64,000 nt of DNA from Bacteroidaceae bacterium. GTDB taxonomy: Bacteria; Bacteroidota; Bacteroidia; Bacteroidales; Bacteroidaceae. Below the pieces are notes generated by a model that worked only from the letters and a program-made list of their open reading frames with translations, was not told where the DNA came from and ran no database searches. Of the stretch, positions 7,720 to 17,674 are shown one piece after another. The stretch lies in contig JAKSLJ010000011.1 of NCBI GenBank assembly GCA_024401275.1, positions 19,619 to 83,618 on the forward strand. The letters are read 5' to 3'. The translations under genes were made by a program, and so were the position numbers. Every line of letters starts with the position of its first letter. The stretch's first letter is position 1.

Positions 7720-9574
7720 TTATTGTTTGTGATACACCAGCTTGTAGTTCTACTTTCTTAATAAACTTTCCATGTATATAGATGTCCAATGTGATATCTG
7801 TTTTTGATTCTATCGTTGCATTTATGTTTTCTGCGGAAGTCCATACCAGTTCTTTGATCGTAATACCTCCGCGTACAGGAGCACCTTTAAGTTCACCTTC
7901 TGTCCATTTTGTTGGAGCTGCCGGTAAAATGTTGAGATAACAGCGATTTGATTCTGGCGAGTAATAAGATTGCAGAAGCATCTTTGTCAATATTGGCACA
8001 ATCTCGCGATTACTCAAATCCGTCCAGTAAGGCTTAGAATCTGTTATAAGACGATAGGCAGTATCGCCGTCGCCAAGAGCAGCAGAAGAAAGGGCTAGCT
8101 GTACGAAACCAGCATCCAATCCTTTTATATTCTGTTTGTTACGATATTCTATACAAGTCTTAATCGTAGTGCGACAAGCTTCGCGAATGTCATAGTTGCG
8201 ATAGATAATAGGATCGTTTCTATAGAAAAGGCCAAGCAGTTGCGGAACATCTGGCAATTCTTGGTTGTTCAACGTTTCTCCAAGAAGATTGCGACGCATT
8301 TCTTCATTACGGTCAATCTGATATGGAGGGAGAAGTGAAAGCACTTGTTCGCATTTCGGAATCAGTTCCTGATAGTACGACATGTTCTCGTCCATATCGT
8401 TTGAGAGTATGTTGCAAGTTGAAATCAGGTCACGATAAAAGAAGATATGTGCAGTAACCTCCATAGTTGGATCGTTCTTGGAAATCAGATAAAAGCCAAA
8501 GCTATCCTTGCTTTTTAGCGTTTTCTCTATTTCCTCGCGTACATTTCTCATATAAGGGAAAACCTTGTCTTTAAGGAAATCCTTATCAAGAGTATAGAGA
8601 TAATAGTCATAGAGAAAAGAAGCTTGAATTTCTTGTTTTACCAGAGAACTGAGTTTTGGCAGAGCAGAGAAATTATCTGTTTCTATAACTTGTAAATCGC
8701 CGTAACAAAGTCCTTTGTAAAACATCTTGTTGTACATTTCCGAGATGGCGTTATCCGTCTCGTCTGCATTACGAAGCGTAAACGAGATAGTTTTACTTTC
8801 AACCTTATGCAATGGCAAATGACGGTTAAATAACATTTCATAAATTTGTTCAGGAAGACGCTTGTTTTTCTTCTCGGAGAAGTTTATTTGATTCTCTACC
8901 AGTAAGTTGTCAATCTTGCGATTCAGTTCTGTAGGATTTGATTCAAGACTAGAAATAAGAGTTTTTGAGGCTACGATAATAATTGCTTCTGTAGCATCCT
9001 TCAGTTTGATTTCCTCGTTTCCAATTGTTGTCTTTGTGTTGTTTGCAAAAACGCGTATAACTGCCTCATTTCCAGAAAGCAAAGTGTCTCCATTGTTTAC
9101 TTGCTTTGAGAATGAACTTAACACATGGATATAATTATCCATTGCCTTGATGGTAGTCTTTGCTCCTGTAGTATTCTTCTTGCTTTTTGAATTCGGAGGC
9201 AAAATCTTAATGATTTGATTGAGCGAACCTTTGTCTGCATGAAGGAAAATAACTGCAAAATCATCTTTTCTTGAAACAAATGTTTTTTGAGTAAATTCAC
9301 CTGATTCCGTAATGTATCTCTCTATAATATCACCATCTTTGATGTTTTCATAACGGCTCTGCATAACAGTATTAGCTATGTTGAGGTTCAGGACATTATA
9401 AAATTTCTTATACGAAAGGGAAAGGCTGTTCTTTTGAGAATTTGCAGACATCTCAATTGTGTTTATGCCGTTTCCGCATACGATGAACGATTCTTCGTTG
9501 GAGTTAGCAAAAGCATTTGTATGTGCTATTGCTATACTAAGGAGAAAAGTGATTGTATATAATAGTTTCTTCAT
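7712..9574 (-). CDS. Secreted six-hairpin-glycosidase-like protein (GH95-like)
   Basis: A 620-residue protein with a signal peptide (MKKLLYTITFLLSIAIAHTNAFA). The middle has the pattern of an alpha/alpha toroid enzyme (FLYDYYLYTLDKDFLKDKVF, about residues 320-340), and the C-terminal part NILPAAPTKWTEGELKGAPV, then RGGITI, recalls the end of GH95 alpha-L-fucosidases and relatives. It is shorter than usual GH95 enzymes (750-800), and I cannot identify the catalytic carboxylates with certainty, so activity is not claimed. Its 3' end overlaps the GH25 gene by 8 bases, tail to tail. Confidence 0.6.
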   Translation of the reverse strand: MKKLLYTITFLLSIAIAHTNAFANSNEESFIVCGNGINTIEMSANSQKNSLSLSYKKFYNVLNLNIANTVMQSRYENIKDGDIIERYITESGEFTQKTFVSRKDDFAVIFLHADKGSLNQIIKILPPNSKSKKNTTGAKTTIKAMDNYIHVLSSFSKQVNNGDTLLSGNEAVIRVFANNTKTTIGNEEIKLKDATEAIIIVASKTLISSLESNPTELNRKIDNLLVENQINFSEKKNKRLPEQIYEMLFNRHLPLHKVESKTISFTLRNADETDNAISEMYNKMFYKGLCYGDLQVIETDNFSALPKLSSLVKQEIQASFLYDYYLYTLDKDFLKDKVFPYMRNVREEIEKTLKSKDSFGFYLISKNDPTMEVTAHIFFYRDLISTCNILSNDMDENMSYYQELIPKCEQVLSLLPPYQIDRNEEMRRNLLGETLNNQELPDVPQLLGLFYRNDPIIYRNYDIREACRTTIKTCIEYRNKQNIKGLDAGFVQLALSSAALGDGDTAYRLITDSKPYWTDLSNREIVPILTKMLLQSYYSPESNRCYLNILPAAPTKWTEGELKGAPVRGGITIKELVWTSAENINATIESKTDITLDIYIHGKFIKKVELQAGVSQTITT

Positions 9575-9644
9575 ATTCTTTTATTAATGAGAAAACAAGA
9601 ATTAATGATATTAATTATGAGGAGAAAAGATAAAGCTTAACGAA

Positions 9645-10910
9645 CTATTCTTTAGTGAATTCCATCCATTTTGCAGCAAGATTTCTCTCAAATGCTGATG
9701 ATGTTTGAGGAACATAGAACTGCGCATTAACAATTTCATCTGGCAGATACTGTTGTGAAGTATAGTTTCCCGGATAGTCATGCGGATATTTATAGCCATC
9801 GTTATAGCCAAGCTCTTTCATGAGATTTGTAGGAGCATTGCGAATGTGCATTGGAACAGGCAGATTTCCTGTCTGCTTGACAACTTCAAGAGCAGTATTA
9901 ATACCCATGTAAGCAGAATTGCTCTTTGGAGACATTGCTAGATAAACTACAGCTTCTGCAAGTGGAATTCTACCTTCCGGCCAACCAATCTTAGCAACTG
10001 CATCAAACGCAGCATTGGCAATTAGCAAAGCATTCGGATTGGCCAAGCCAATGTCTTCCGTTGCACTTATCACAACACGACGAGCAATAAATGTAGGATC
10101 TTCGCCACCTTCAATCATGCGAGCAAGATAATAGAGTGCAGCTTGCGGGTCACTACCACGAATGCTCTTAATGAAAGCAGAGATTATGTCGTAGTGCATG
10201 TCCCCAAGTTTATCATAAGCAAGTGGTGTAGCCTCAAGCTGTTTTTCAACAAGAGCGTCGGTAATAACTAGTTTTCCATCGACAGCTGCCTCTTGAAGAA
10301 GTTCCAATATTCCAAGCAAACGACGAGCATCACCACCAGAGAATCGCAGTAAAGCGCCTGTTTCCTTCACATCTATTTGTAGTTTCTTCAGTTCTACATC
10401 TGTTGTAATGGCACGATTCAAGAGTTGCTGCAAATCGTCTTTCTCAAATGCTTTCAGAACATAAACCTGACAGCGTGAGAGCAAAGGACGGATAACCTCA
10501 AAAGAAGGATTCTCTGTAGTAGCACCAATCAAGGTGAAAGTACCGCGTTCAACAGCACCCAAAAGTGAATCTTGCTGAGATTTCGAGAAGCGATGTATTT
10601 CGTCTATGAAGAGAATCGGACGACTTCCCTGATTGAAAAGCGTTGCTTGTTTAGCGCGATCAATAACCTCTCGCACATCTTTCACACCGCTTGTAACAGC
10701 AGACAATGTGTAAAACGGCACTTTAGCAGAGTTTGCGATAATCTCTGCAAGCGTGGTTTTACCGACACCGGGAGGTCCCCAGAGTATCATTGAAGGTATA
10801 TGCTGCTGCTCAATCATATTTCGCAACATACATCCAGGACCTATCAGGTGCTGTTGTCCTATATAATCGGCAAGCGTTCTTGGACGAAGTCTTTCTGCAA
10901 GTGGTAGCAT
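9645..10910 (-). CDS. rarA: Replication-associated recombination protein A (MgsA/RarA AAA+ ATPase)
   Basis: A 421-residue AAA+ ATPase, full length for the family. The N-terminus MLPLAERLRPRTLADYIGQQ is typical. Walker A is GPPGVGKTT (45-53), Walker B is LFIDEIHRF (about 100-108), sensor 1 is IGATTENPSFE, and arginine-rich GGDARRLLGILE marks sensor 2. The C-terminal part includes RGSDPQAALYYLARMIEGGE and the tetramerisation region. RarA acts at stalled replication forks and binds single-strand-binding protein. It lies 90 bases downstream of the DUF4421 gene on the same strand. Confidence 0.95.
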   Translation of the reverse strand: MLPLAERLRPRTLADYIGQQHLIGPGCMLRNMIEQQHIPSMILWGPPGVGKTTLAEIIANSAKVPFYTLSAVTSGVKDVREVIDRAKQATLFNQGSRPILFIDEIHRFSKSQQDSLLGAVERGTFTLIGATTENPSFEVIRPLLSRCQVYVLKAFEKDDLQQLLNRAITTDVELKKLQIDVKETGALLRFSGGDARRLLGILELLQEAAVDGKLVITDALVEKQLEATPLAYDKLGDMHYDIISAFIKSIRGSDPQAALYYLARMIEGGEDPTFIARRVVISATEDIGLANPNALLIANAAFDAVAKIGWPEGRIPLAEAVVYLAMSPKSNSAYMGINTALEVVKQTGNLPVPMHIRNAPTNLMKELGYNDGYKYPHDYPGNYTSQQYLPDEIVNAQFYVPQTSSAFERNLAAKWMEFTKE

Positions 10911-11000
10911 ATTTTATTATCTTTTATCAAAGAATGAACTTTGAAGAATGTTCTTTATTATTTGTTTTTTGTGATTTGTTTAACAGAAGTTCAAGGTCTT

Positions 11001-12149
11001 TTACCATATGGATTTTGACTTGCTTCTGAACTCCTTTCGCCTATGGAAATTTAATCCGGCATAAAGGCTTATAGAGCCTAGTGCATTTGACGTATGGAAT
11101 TGATCTCTTGTGTAAGAATAGTAATGCCAGATCGTGCTGCATCCGGCAAACCATCTCATATTATTATATACAATTGCAAAGCGTCCGCAGCCATCGAAGT
11201 TCACATTATTTATCTTGAAATCACGATAAGAAAATGATTCACTTTCTATATCGCTGAATGCTTTCTTAAAGGATATTCCTGCCGTTACAGAACCTGAGAG
11301 AAGCAGATTCTTCATTGGAACATAGTTGTAGGCATAACCTCCGGAAACAGTAAGTGCTCCGAGATCAAGTTTATTGAAGCGTATTGTAGTGTCAAGCTCT
11401 ATGTAATCTTTTATCAAAGGCAGTTTCTTCACAACGGCATCCACTAAAGTCGTACTCAGTTCGTTATGGTCAATTTTCAGGCGATGATACACATAACCAA
11501 GCCCCAATATTGGAGAACCAGCGCTTTTCTTCTGACAACTGCTTTGGGCAAATGCTGCCGGATAAGAGAACTTCCGGTGATTAAACACATATTGCACATC
11601 AACACCGCGAACAGCAGTTTCCATTCCCTTTAGCGAAAGGTTTTCAAAAGTCAGAGCATCAACATCTTTCAGTAGAGAAACCTTTCGGATTTTATAGTTG
11701 TCGCTCGATTTTCGCCAAATCAAATCAATGGAGCAAATAGGCGTATAGAAACAGAAACTCCAATCCTTTGCACTTGGTGAGCTAAAGTTCTTTATGTCAA
11801 AAGTATATCCCAAGAAAGCCCAACGCCATCCTGCATAAGGACCAATCTTTGTTCTATTTTCTGGGGAAAAAACTATTTCCTGTCCGGATTCAGATTTCAA
11901 CTTGTACGACTCGATGTAAGAATTCACTTCTGCCATCGCTGCCCAATTGTACTCTTGCGGCCGAATGTAAGTTGTATCTACATCGTTAATATAATCAAAA
12001 ACACCACTTACCACATTCCCAAGTTTCTGCAAAATATTCGTCTTCTTAGCAAGTTCCTCTTCTTGAGAAACAACACAAACTGAATCCGCTTGCTCAGCCA
12101 TAACAGGCAAAGCAAGGAAAGCTAGCAATATGATTACGAGTTTCTTCAA
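11001..12149 (-). CDS. DUF4421 family outer-membrane protein (TTG start)
   Basis: A 382-residue protein with a signal peptide MKKLVIILLAFLALPVMA and a body of alternating hydrophobic/polar strands ending in aromatic-rich segments, consistent with an outer-membrane beta barrel. It resembles DUF4421 proteins of Bacteroidetes. The start codon is TTG: the codon directly upstream is TAA and the next Met (residue 17) would remove the signal peptide. Function unknown. It follows the oxidoreductase gene by 29 bases and may be in the recN-ttcA-oxidoreductase-rarA run. Confidence 0.75.
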   Translation of the reverse strand: MKKLVIILLAFLALPVMAEQADSVCVVSQEEELAKKTNILQKLGNVVSGVFDYINDVDTTYIRPQEYNWAAMAEVNSYIESYKLKSESGQEIVFSPENRTKIGPYAGWRWAFLGYTFDIKNFSSPSAKDWSFCFYTPICSIDLIWRKSSDNYKIRKVSLLKDVDALTFENLSLKGMETAVRGVDVQYVFNHRKFSYPAAFAQSSCQKKSAGSPILGLGYVYHRLKIDHNELSTTLVDAVVKKLPLIKDYIELDTTIRFNKLDLGALTVSGGYAYNYVPMKNLLLSGSVTAGISFKKAFSDIESESFSYRDFKINNVNFDGCGRFAIVYNNMRWFAGCSTIWHYYSYTRDQFHTSNALGSISLYAGLNFHRRKEFRSKSKSIW

Positions 12150-12178
12150 TTATCTATTGTCGTAGATTTCTTTTTACA

Positions 12179-13162
12179 TCAGAATTTCTCAAGCATTCTG
12201 TCCATCACCCAGTTCGTCGGTGTGGCTGAAATGCTCGTGCAGTCGCAGGTGTCACGACCTAGAAGCGTGTTTACAACCTTTGTAATCAAAGGCAACTGAA
12301 CTACTGGAGGAGGTGCTATTTCTATGTCATTCTTGCCTTCCGTAGTAAGAAGAGTTATCGGTTCATAAGTGAATGTAGAGAACTTCAAGGTTCCTTTGTC
12401 GCCTATAACATAGATGCGGTCTTCCTTTGCAGAAGGATGGCTGACGAATGTCCAAGAGCCAGAAGCTGGAAGTCCGTTCTCAAACCTGAAGCAAGCACTT
12501 ACCGAATCTTCTGCCTCGTATATACCGCCGCGGTTTGCATGCATGCCTTTTGCTTCCGTAATAACGCCGAAAAGCTGCTGAAGAAAATCAAGCTGATGCG
12601 CAGCAAGATCATAGAAATAACCACCTCCGGCTATGTCCGGTTGAAGTCGCCAAGGCAGTTTGCTTGGAGCATTATAGTCAACTTCATTCGGCGGACAAGC
12701 GAAGCGAATCTGCACATTAAGCACATTTCCGATTGCGCCATTCTGTATAAGTTCCTTGACGCGGTTGAAATAAGGAAGTTCACGACGATAATAAGCAACG
12801 AAGCAAGGTACTCCAGTACGCTCACTCACGCGGTTTATTCGCACACATTCGTCGTAGTTTGCAGCCAGTGGTTTCTCGATGTAGCAAGGTTTTCCAGCCT
12901 GCATCGCCATAACAGCAAATGTGGCATGAGAAGACGGAGGCGTGGCAATGTAGATTGCGTTCACATCAACATCGTCTATCAGCTCTTGCGCATCTGTGTA
13001 CCAATGCGGAATATTATGTCGGTGGGCATAGCTTTTTGCCTTTTCTGGAGTACGGCTCATAACAGCCACAACCTCGGAATTCGGAATCATGGAGAAGGCA
13101 GGACCTGATTTCGTCTCTGTCACATCACCACAACCAATAAAGCCCCATTTCAGTTTTTTCAT
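12179..13162 (-). CDS. Gfo/Idh/MocA family oxidoreductase
   Basis: A 327-residue cytoplasmic enzyme, distinct from the one at 3859-4845. The Rossmann motif is WGFIGCGDVTETKSGPAFSM; the conserved EKP motif is intact (YIEKPLAANYDE), and the second domain carries GGGYFYDLAAHQLDFL with the family's Asp and His. This fits a working sugar or polyol dehydrogenase; the substrate is unknown. The ATG overlaps the TGA of the ttcA-like gene by 4 bases, so it is translationally coupled to a tRNA modification gene, a pairing without obvious functional sense. Confidence 0.88.
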   Translation of the reverse strand: MKKLKWGFIGCGDVTETKSGPAFSMIPNSEVVAVMSRTPEKAKSYAHRHNIPHWYTDAQELIDDVDVNAIYIATPPSSHATFAVMAMQAGKPCYIEKPLAANYDECVRINRVSERTGVPCFVAYYRRELPYFNRVKELIQNGAIGNVLNVQIRFACPPNEVDYNAPSKLPWRLQPDIAGGGYFYDLAAHQLDFLQQLFGVITEAKGMHANRGGIYEAEDSVSACFRFENGLPASGSWTFVSHPSAKEDRIYVIGDKGTLKFSTFTYEPITLLTTEGKNDIEIAPPPVVQLPLITKVVNTLLGRDTCDCTSISATPTNWVMDRMLEKF

Positions 13163-13917
13163 AATTCTATAAGTTTGTTTTCTGTTTCAAGCGCATGCAT
13201 TACGCAATAGCGAGCTTCGGGATAGATGTTTTCTATCTGCTTGAAAATCTCGGCCATTGTCGTGCGATTGCTTTCGTGCTCATGCGGACAAAGTTTTACT
13301 TGCTTTTGGAAATCGTTTATTCCAGCATATTCCTCCAAGTCAGTTTCATCAATCATGCATAACGGTCGAATGATGGTTATTGGCATCTTCTTCATTTTCA
13401 GCATGGCTGGCATCGTTGAAAACTGTCCCTGAAAGAAGAGATTAAGCATCGTAGTATGTATAATGTCGTCACGATGATGACCAAGTGCTATCTTGTTGCA
13501 GCCAAGTCGCTGCGCAGTTTCAAAGAGAGTCTTGCGTCGGTTCCATGAGCAAAGGAAACAAGGTGTCTTGGTCTTTCTGTTGGAACCTTCCTTGCTATTT
13601 TCCTCGAAATCGTATCCGATGCTTGTTTCTTCGCAGACAAACTCCACCCCATTTTCCTTGCAGAAATTCTCCAGATAGTCGGTACTGCTTTCGTACGAGA
13701 TCTCTTTTATTCGAACATGAAGAGCGATAACAGTAAAATCCGGACGAGAAACTCTTGCTCTTTGTCCAAGCAGTTTCACTAGCGCGAGAGAGTCTTTTCC
13801 ACCCGAAAGTCCGATGAGAACTTTGTCCCCATCTTCTATCAGGTGGTATTCGCGCATCGCTTTGTTCAAGTGTGAATAGAGCTTGCGTTCAAGTTTCTTT
13901 TCTGGTGTTAATTTCAT
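13159..13917 (-). CDS. ttcA: TtcA-like tRNA 2-thiolation enzyme (PP-loop ATPase)
   Basis: A 252-residue protein of the TtcA/TilS ATP-pyrophosphatase group. The PP-loop is GLSGGKDSLALV (SGGKDS at 38-43). A CxxC pair (PCFLCSW, Cys120 and Cys123) and a later Cys in KLCPHEH fit the three cysteines that hold the iron-sulfur cluster in TtcA, which makes 2-thiocytidine at tRNA position 32. GHHRDDIIHTTMLNLFFQG is the second conserved block. Exact tRNA target is inferred from family. The gene is 74 bases downstream of recN and overlaps the next gene by 4 bases. Confidence 0.85.
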   Translation of the reverse strand: MKLTPEKKLERKLYSHLNKAMREYHLIEDGDKVLIGLSGGKDSLALVKLLGQRARVSRPDFTVIALHVRIKEISYESSTDYLENFCKENGVEFVCEETSIGYDFEENSKEGSNRKTKTPCFLCSWNRRKTLFETAQRLGCNKIALGHHRDDIIHTTMLNLFFQGQFSTMPAMLKMKKMPITIIRPLCMIDETDLEEYAGINDFQKQVKLCPHEHESNRTTMAEIFKQIENIYPEARYCVMHALETENKLIEL

Positions 13918-13942
13918 TATTTTTTATAATGCACTGGGAAGT

Positions 13943-13986
13943 GACTCAAAATCCTTAGGAAAACGAGTCAAAATCCTTAGGGAAAT
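13943..13986. repeat. 22-bp direct repeat, two copies
   Basis: GACTCAAAATCCTTAGGAAA and GAGTCAAAATCCTTAGGGAA stand 22 bases apart between recN and the ttcA-like gene. A related pair (TAATCCTTAGG and TAATCCTTGGAG, also 22 bases apart) lies at 20066-20100. The unit has a core CCTTAGG. Confidence 0.65.
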
Positions 13987-13991
13987 ATTTA

Positions 13992-15671
13992 TCATCCAAG
14001 AAGGTTCTTCGCGTTGAGAATTGCAGCGTCAGTAATACTGCTGCCCGAAAGCATTTGGGCAATCTCGTTGACACGCTCTTCCGGAGTAAGGCAAAACATT
14101 CTTGATGTAGTGCCTTGTTCGGTTTCCTCCTTTTGAACTTTATAGTGATTATGTCCCTTGGCAGCAATCTGTGGCAAGTGGGTTATGCTGATAACCTGTC
14201 GTTCTTGTTTGCCCATGTCTGCCATGATGAGCGCCATTTTCTCAGCTACCTTTCCGCTTACGCCGGTGTCTATCTCATCAAAGATTATGGTTGGAAGACT
14301 TACCGCACTACTAATCATAGCTTTTAGCGAAAGCATTACACGAGCAATCTCACCACCGGAAGCAACTTGAGATACTGGTGCAAGAGCCGTTGAAGTATTT
14401 GCAGAGAAAAGGAATTGTACGCAATCAGAGCCTGTTTTGGCGAGTTCTTCACTTGGAGTTATTTCCACTTCAAATCTAACCTTTGGAATGCCAAGCGGTA
14501 CAAGGAGCTCGAGCATTTTCTCCTGAACCTTGCAAGCTGCTTTTTTGCGAGAGTTTGTCAGAATGTCCGCCTTTGCCTTTGCCTTTGCGAGAGCCTTCTC
14601 CATAGCCTCCTTCAGTTCAGCAAGTTCCTCATCGAAATTGTCTATATGCGAGAGTTTCTCATCAATTTCCTCCTTATATATAATAAGGTCTTCTACCGTC
14701 AGCTTATTGTATTTCTTGAGTAGAGAGTAAATGAGGTCAAGTTTATCGTTTATTTTCTCCAGCTGTTGAGGGTCATCGTCTATGCTTTCTGCTGCATCAG
14801 AAACCTCGTCAGAAAGGTCTTTCAACTCTTCGTAAGCATCGTTCATGCGATTGTAAACATCCTCTATCGAAGGGTAAACATCAAGCAGACCTTCAAGTTT
14901 GCGAACCACTTCCCTCAATCCGTCTATCGTATTGTAACCACGAGAATCGCCGGAGAGAATGTTATCCGCCTCATATAGAGAACTCTTTATGTCCTCAGCA
15001 TGAGCAAGAAGTTCCTGTTCCTGCTCTAGTTCTTCCTGCATGCCAGGCTTCAGTTCAATCTCCGAAAGCTTCTCTTGCTGAAAACGAAGATAGTCTTCAT
15101 CCTTCTTTGCCTCCTCTATGCTGCGTTCAAGAGCTTTCAGTTGTTGCTTTGCCGTTTGATATTGCGCGAATTCCTTCTGGTAGTCAGCAAGGAGCTTTGC
15201 GTTGTCTGCGATTATATCAACCACATTAAGCTGGAAGTTCTCGTCGTTTATAAGCAGGTTCTTGTGTTGAGAATGAATGTCAATAAGGTAAGTGCCAATT
15301 GCCTTCATCGTTGTCAGAGGCACGGGAGTGTCGTTTATGAAAGAACGGCTCTTGCCTGTTGCGGTTATTTCGCGACGGAGAATAAGTTCTTGCCCATCAA
15401 GGTCAAGGTCGGAAACAATGGTTTCAAGCCCTTCCCCACTCCCTTTTTCCAGAACCTTAGGCGTTGTGAAGTTTGCTTCAATGATGCATTTCTGCTGTCC
15501 AAGTTTTATCTGTTTTGAGTCAGCTCGTTGTCCGAGAAGCAGGTTTATTGCACCGAGAATGATACTCTTTCCGGCTCCCGTTTCACCGGTTATAACAGAG
15601 AATCCTTCATGGAAATCTATGTCAAGAGTATCTATCAAAGTGAAGTTTTTTATGTACAAATGTGTAAGCAC
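13992..15671 (-). CDS. recN: DNA repair protein RecN (GTG start)
   Basis: A 559-residue SMC-like ATPase, the normal length. Walker A is GETGAGKS (29-36); long coiled coils (about 150-370, with runs such as LKALERSIEEAKKDEDYLRF) join the two ATPase halves; the signature is VASGGEIARVMLSLKAM, Walker B is TIIFDEIDTGVSG, followed by SITHLPQIAAKGHNHY. RecN helps join broken DNA ends in recombination repair. The start is GTG at 15671; the sequence LTHLYIKNFTLID after it matches the family's N-terminus. A -7 box TAATTTTG on the minus strand (15707-15700) precedes it, and the divergent mutA promoter is 64 bases away. Confidence 0.95.
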   Translation of the reverse strand: MLTHLYIKNFTLIDTLDIDFHEGFSVITGETGAGKSIILGAINLLLGQRADSKQIKLGQQKCIIEANFTTPKVLEKGSGEGLETIVSDLDLDGQELILRREITATGKSRSFINDTPVPLTTMKAIGTYLIDIHSQHKNLLINDENFQLNVVDIIADNAKLLADYQKEFAQYQTAKQQLKALERSIEEAKKDEDYLRFQQEKLSEIELKPGMQEELEQEQELLAHAEDIKSSLYEADNILSGDSRGYNTIDGLREVVRKLEGLLDVYPSIEDVYNRMNDAYEELKDLSDEVSDAAESIDDDPQQLEKINDKLDLIYSLLKKYNKLTVEDLIIYKEEIDEKLSHIDNFDEELAELKEAMEKALAKAKAKADILTNSRKKAACKVQEKMLELLVPLGIPKVRFEVEITPSEELAKTGSDCVQFLFSANTSTALAPVSQVASGGEIARVMLSLKAMISSAVSLPTIIFDEIDTGVSGKVAEKMALIMADMGKQERQVISITHLPQIAAKGHNHYKVQKEETEQGTTSRMFCLTPEERVNEIAQMLSGSSITDAAILNAKNLLG

Positions 15672-15747
15672 GACTTTTCAATTTTGTAATTATTCGCGAC
15701 AAAATTAGTATTTTTTATCGAATTTAAGCTATAATATTAAGAAAAAT

Positions 15748-15778
15748 TTTGTGAAGTTATAAATTCTTTATAATTTTG
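15748..15778 (+). promoter_or_regulatory. Promoter of mutAB
   Basis: TTTG (15748-15751), 19-base spacer, TAATTTTG (15771-15778), then the mutA ATG 46 bases later. Both boxes match the Bacteroidetes consensus. The transcribed leader is at most about 40 bases, too short for a cobalamin riboswitch, so mutAB is not controlled by one here. Confidence 0.78.
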
Positions 15779-15824
15779 TCCGCGTAATTAATAATAACAA
15801 CAGCTTTTTATATTAAAGAAAACT

Positions 15825-17672
15825 ATGTCTAATGTTAATGAAAAACTCTTTACCGAGTTTGTTGCGCCTACCACTCAGGAATGGATGGACAAAATCCAGG
15901 TTGACCTGAAGGGCGCTGATTTCAACAAACGAATGGTATGGAGAACAAATGAAGGCTTCAATGTAATGCCTTTCTATCGCAGCGAGGACATCAAGGATCT
16001 CGCCGCTGTGAAGTCTATGCCAGGCGAATTCCCATTCGTTCGTGGTAACAAAGTTGACAACAACCTTTGGTTCGTTCGTCAGAACATCACTGTTGAGTGT
16101 CCGAAAGCAGCTAATGAGAAAGCTCTCGACGTTCTCAACAAGGGTGTTGACTCTATCGGTTTCGTCATCAAGGCTGATGATGTAAGCAAGGAGTTCGTTG
16201 CTACTCTTCTTAACGGAATTCTCCCACAGTATGTAGAACTCAACTTCATGACTTGCCAGTGCAAGTCGGTTGAACTTGCTCAGATTCTCGTTGAGTACTA
16301 CAAGGAGAACAACTATCCTCTCGCAGAACTCAAGGGTTCTATCGACTTCGACCCAATCGCAAAGATTCTTCAGAAGGGCAAGGATCGCTCTGACGTTATC
16401 GCTCAGGCTAAGCCTCTCATCGAAGCTCTCGCAGAACTTCCAGAATACAAGTGCGTGAATGTAAACTCAGTAGCTCTCAACAACGCTGGTGCTTACATCT
16501 TCCAGGAGCTCGGTTACGCTCTCGCTTGGGGTGCTGAATACATGCAGCAGCTCACAGAGATGGGTATCGACGCTACAGAAGCTGGCAAGCGCATCAAGTT
16601 CAACATGGGTGTTTCTGACAACTACTTCATGGAGATCGCCAAGTTCCGCGCTGCTCGTATGCTTTGGGCACAGATTGTTAAGCAGTTCGAGCCTTCTTGC
16701 GACTGCGCTTGCAAGATGCATGTTTGTGCTTACACATCTGAATTCAACCAGACAGTATTCGACTCTTACGTGAACCTTCTCCGTTCACAAACAGAGGCAA
16801 TGTCTGCTGCTATCGCAAATGTTGACTCTATCGTAGTCGTTCCTTTCGATACTCCTTACGAGGTTCCAACAGAGTTCGCTGAGCGTATCGCTCGCAACCA
16901 GCAGCTCCTTCTCAAGGAAGAGGCTCACTTCGACAAGCTCGTTGACGTTGCTGGTGGTTCTTACACTATCGAGCATCTCACAGACGCTATCGCACAGGAA
17001 GCTTGGAAGCTCTTCCTCGAGGTTGAGAACGCTGGCGGTTTCCTCGCTGAATCTCTCAATGGTAATATCCAGAACGCCGTTAACGCTTCTAACGACAAGC
17101 GTCATGCTGATGCTGCAAAGCGTAAGGAATTCATCCTCGGTACAAACCAGTTCCCTAACTTCACTGAGGTTTCTGACGGCAAGAAGCCAGTTGCCAAGTG
17201 CTGCTGTTGCTCAGAGGCAGGTGAGATTCCTGCTCTCAAGACAGCTCGTCTCGCTTCTGACTTTGAGAACCTCCGTCTCGCTACAGAGAACGCAGAGAAG
17301 CAGCCAGTGGCATTCATGCTCACTATCGGTAACCTCGCTATGCGTCAGGCTCGTGCTCAGTTCTCTTGCAACTTCCTCGCAGCTGCCGGCTATAAGGTAA
17401 TTGACAACCTCGGCTTTGAAACTGTAGAGAAGGGTGTTGACGCTGCTCTCGAGGCAGGTGCTGACATCGTTGTTATCTGCTCTTCAGACGATGAGTATGC
17501 TGAATACGCTATCCCTGCATTCCAGTACCTCAACGGTCGCGCAATGTATGTAGTAGCTGGTGCTCCTGCATGCTCAGAAGACCTCAAGGCAGCAGGCATC
17601 GAGAACTTTATCAATGTTAAGTCTAACCAGCTTGAGACCCTCAAGGCTTATAGCGCAAAACTTGGACTCTAA
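15825..17672 (+). CDS. mutA: Methylmalonyl-CoA mutase small (beta) subunit
   Basis: A 615-residue protein with the mutase TIM-barrel (from [20 protein letters not shown]) and a C-terminal flavodoxin-like domain. The C-terminal domain lacks the DxHxxG cobalamin motif, as expected for the non-catalytic subunit of the heterodimer. The enzyme interconverts succinyl-CoA and (R)-methylmalonyl-CoA. An unusual cysteine run KCCCCSE lies at the joint between the domains (about residue 465). The stop is 2 bases before the mutB ATG. Codon use is strongly biased toward C-ending codons, like pfp and nqr, suggesting high expression. Confidence 0.95.
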   Translation: MSNVNEKLFTEFVAPTTQEWMDKIQVDLKGADFNKRMVWRTNEGFNVMPFYRSEDIKDLAAVKSMPGEFPFVRGNKVDNNLWFVRQNITVECPKAANEKALDVLNKGVDSIGFVIKADDVSKEFVATLLNGILPQYVELNFMTCQCKSVELAQILVEYYKENNYPLAELKGSIDFDPIAKILQKGKDRSDVIAQAKPLIEALAELPEYKCVNVNSVALNNAGAYIFQELGYALAWGAEYMQQLTEMGIDATEAGKRIKFNMGVSDNYFMEIAKFRAARMLWAQIVKQFEPSCDCACKMHVCAYTSEFNQTVFDSYVNLLRSQTEAMSAAIANVDSIVVVPFDTPYEVPTEFAERIARNQQLLLKEEAHFDKLVDVAGGSYTIEHLTDAIAQEAWKLFLEVENAGGFLAESLNGNIQNAVNASNDKRHADAAKRKEFILGTNQFPNFTEVSDGKKPVAKCCCCSEAGEIPALKTARLASDFENLRLATENAEKQPVAFMLTIGNLAMRQARAQFSCNFLAAAGYKVIDNLGFETVEKGVDAALEAGADIVVICSSDDEYAEYAIPAFQYLNGRAMYVVAGAPACSEDLKAAGIENFINVKSNQLETLKAYSAKLGL

Positions 17673-17674
17673 TT

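Noticed and set aside
12437-13108. 223-codon open frame on the plus strand
   Set aside because: Lies fully inside the oxidoreductase gene on the other strand, which has clear motifs.
15779-15824. Cobalamin riboswitch before mutAB
   Set aside because: Promoter boxes lie 46 bases before the ATG, leaving no room for a riboswitch of about 200 bases, and no B12-box-like sequence was seen.
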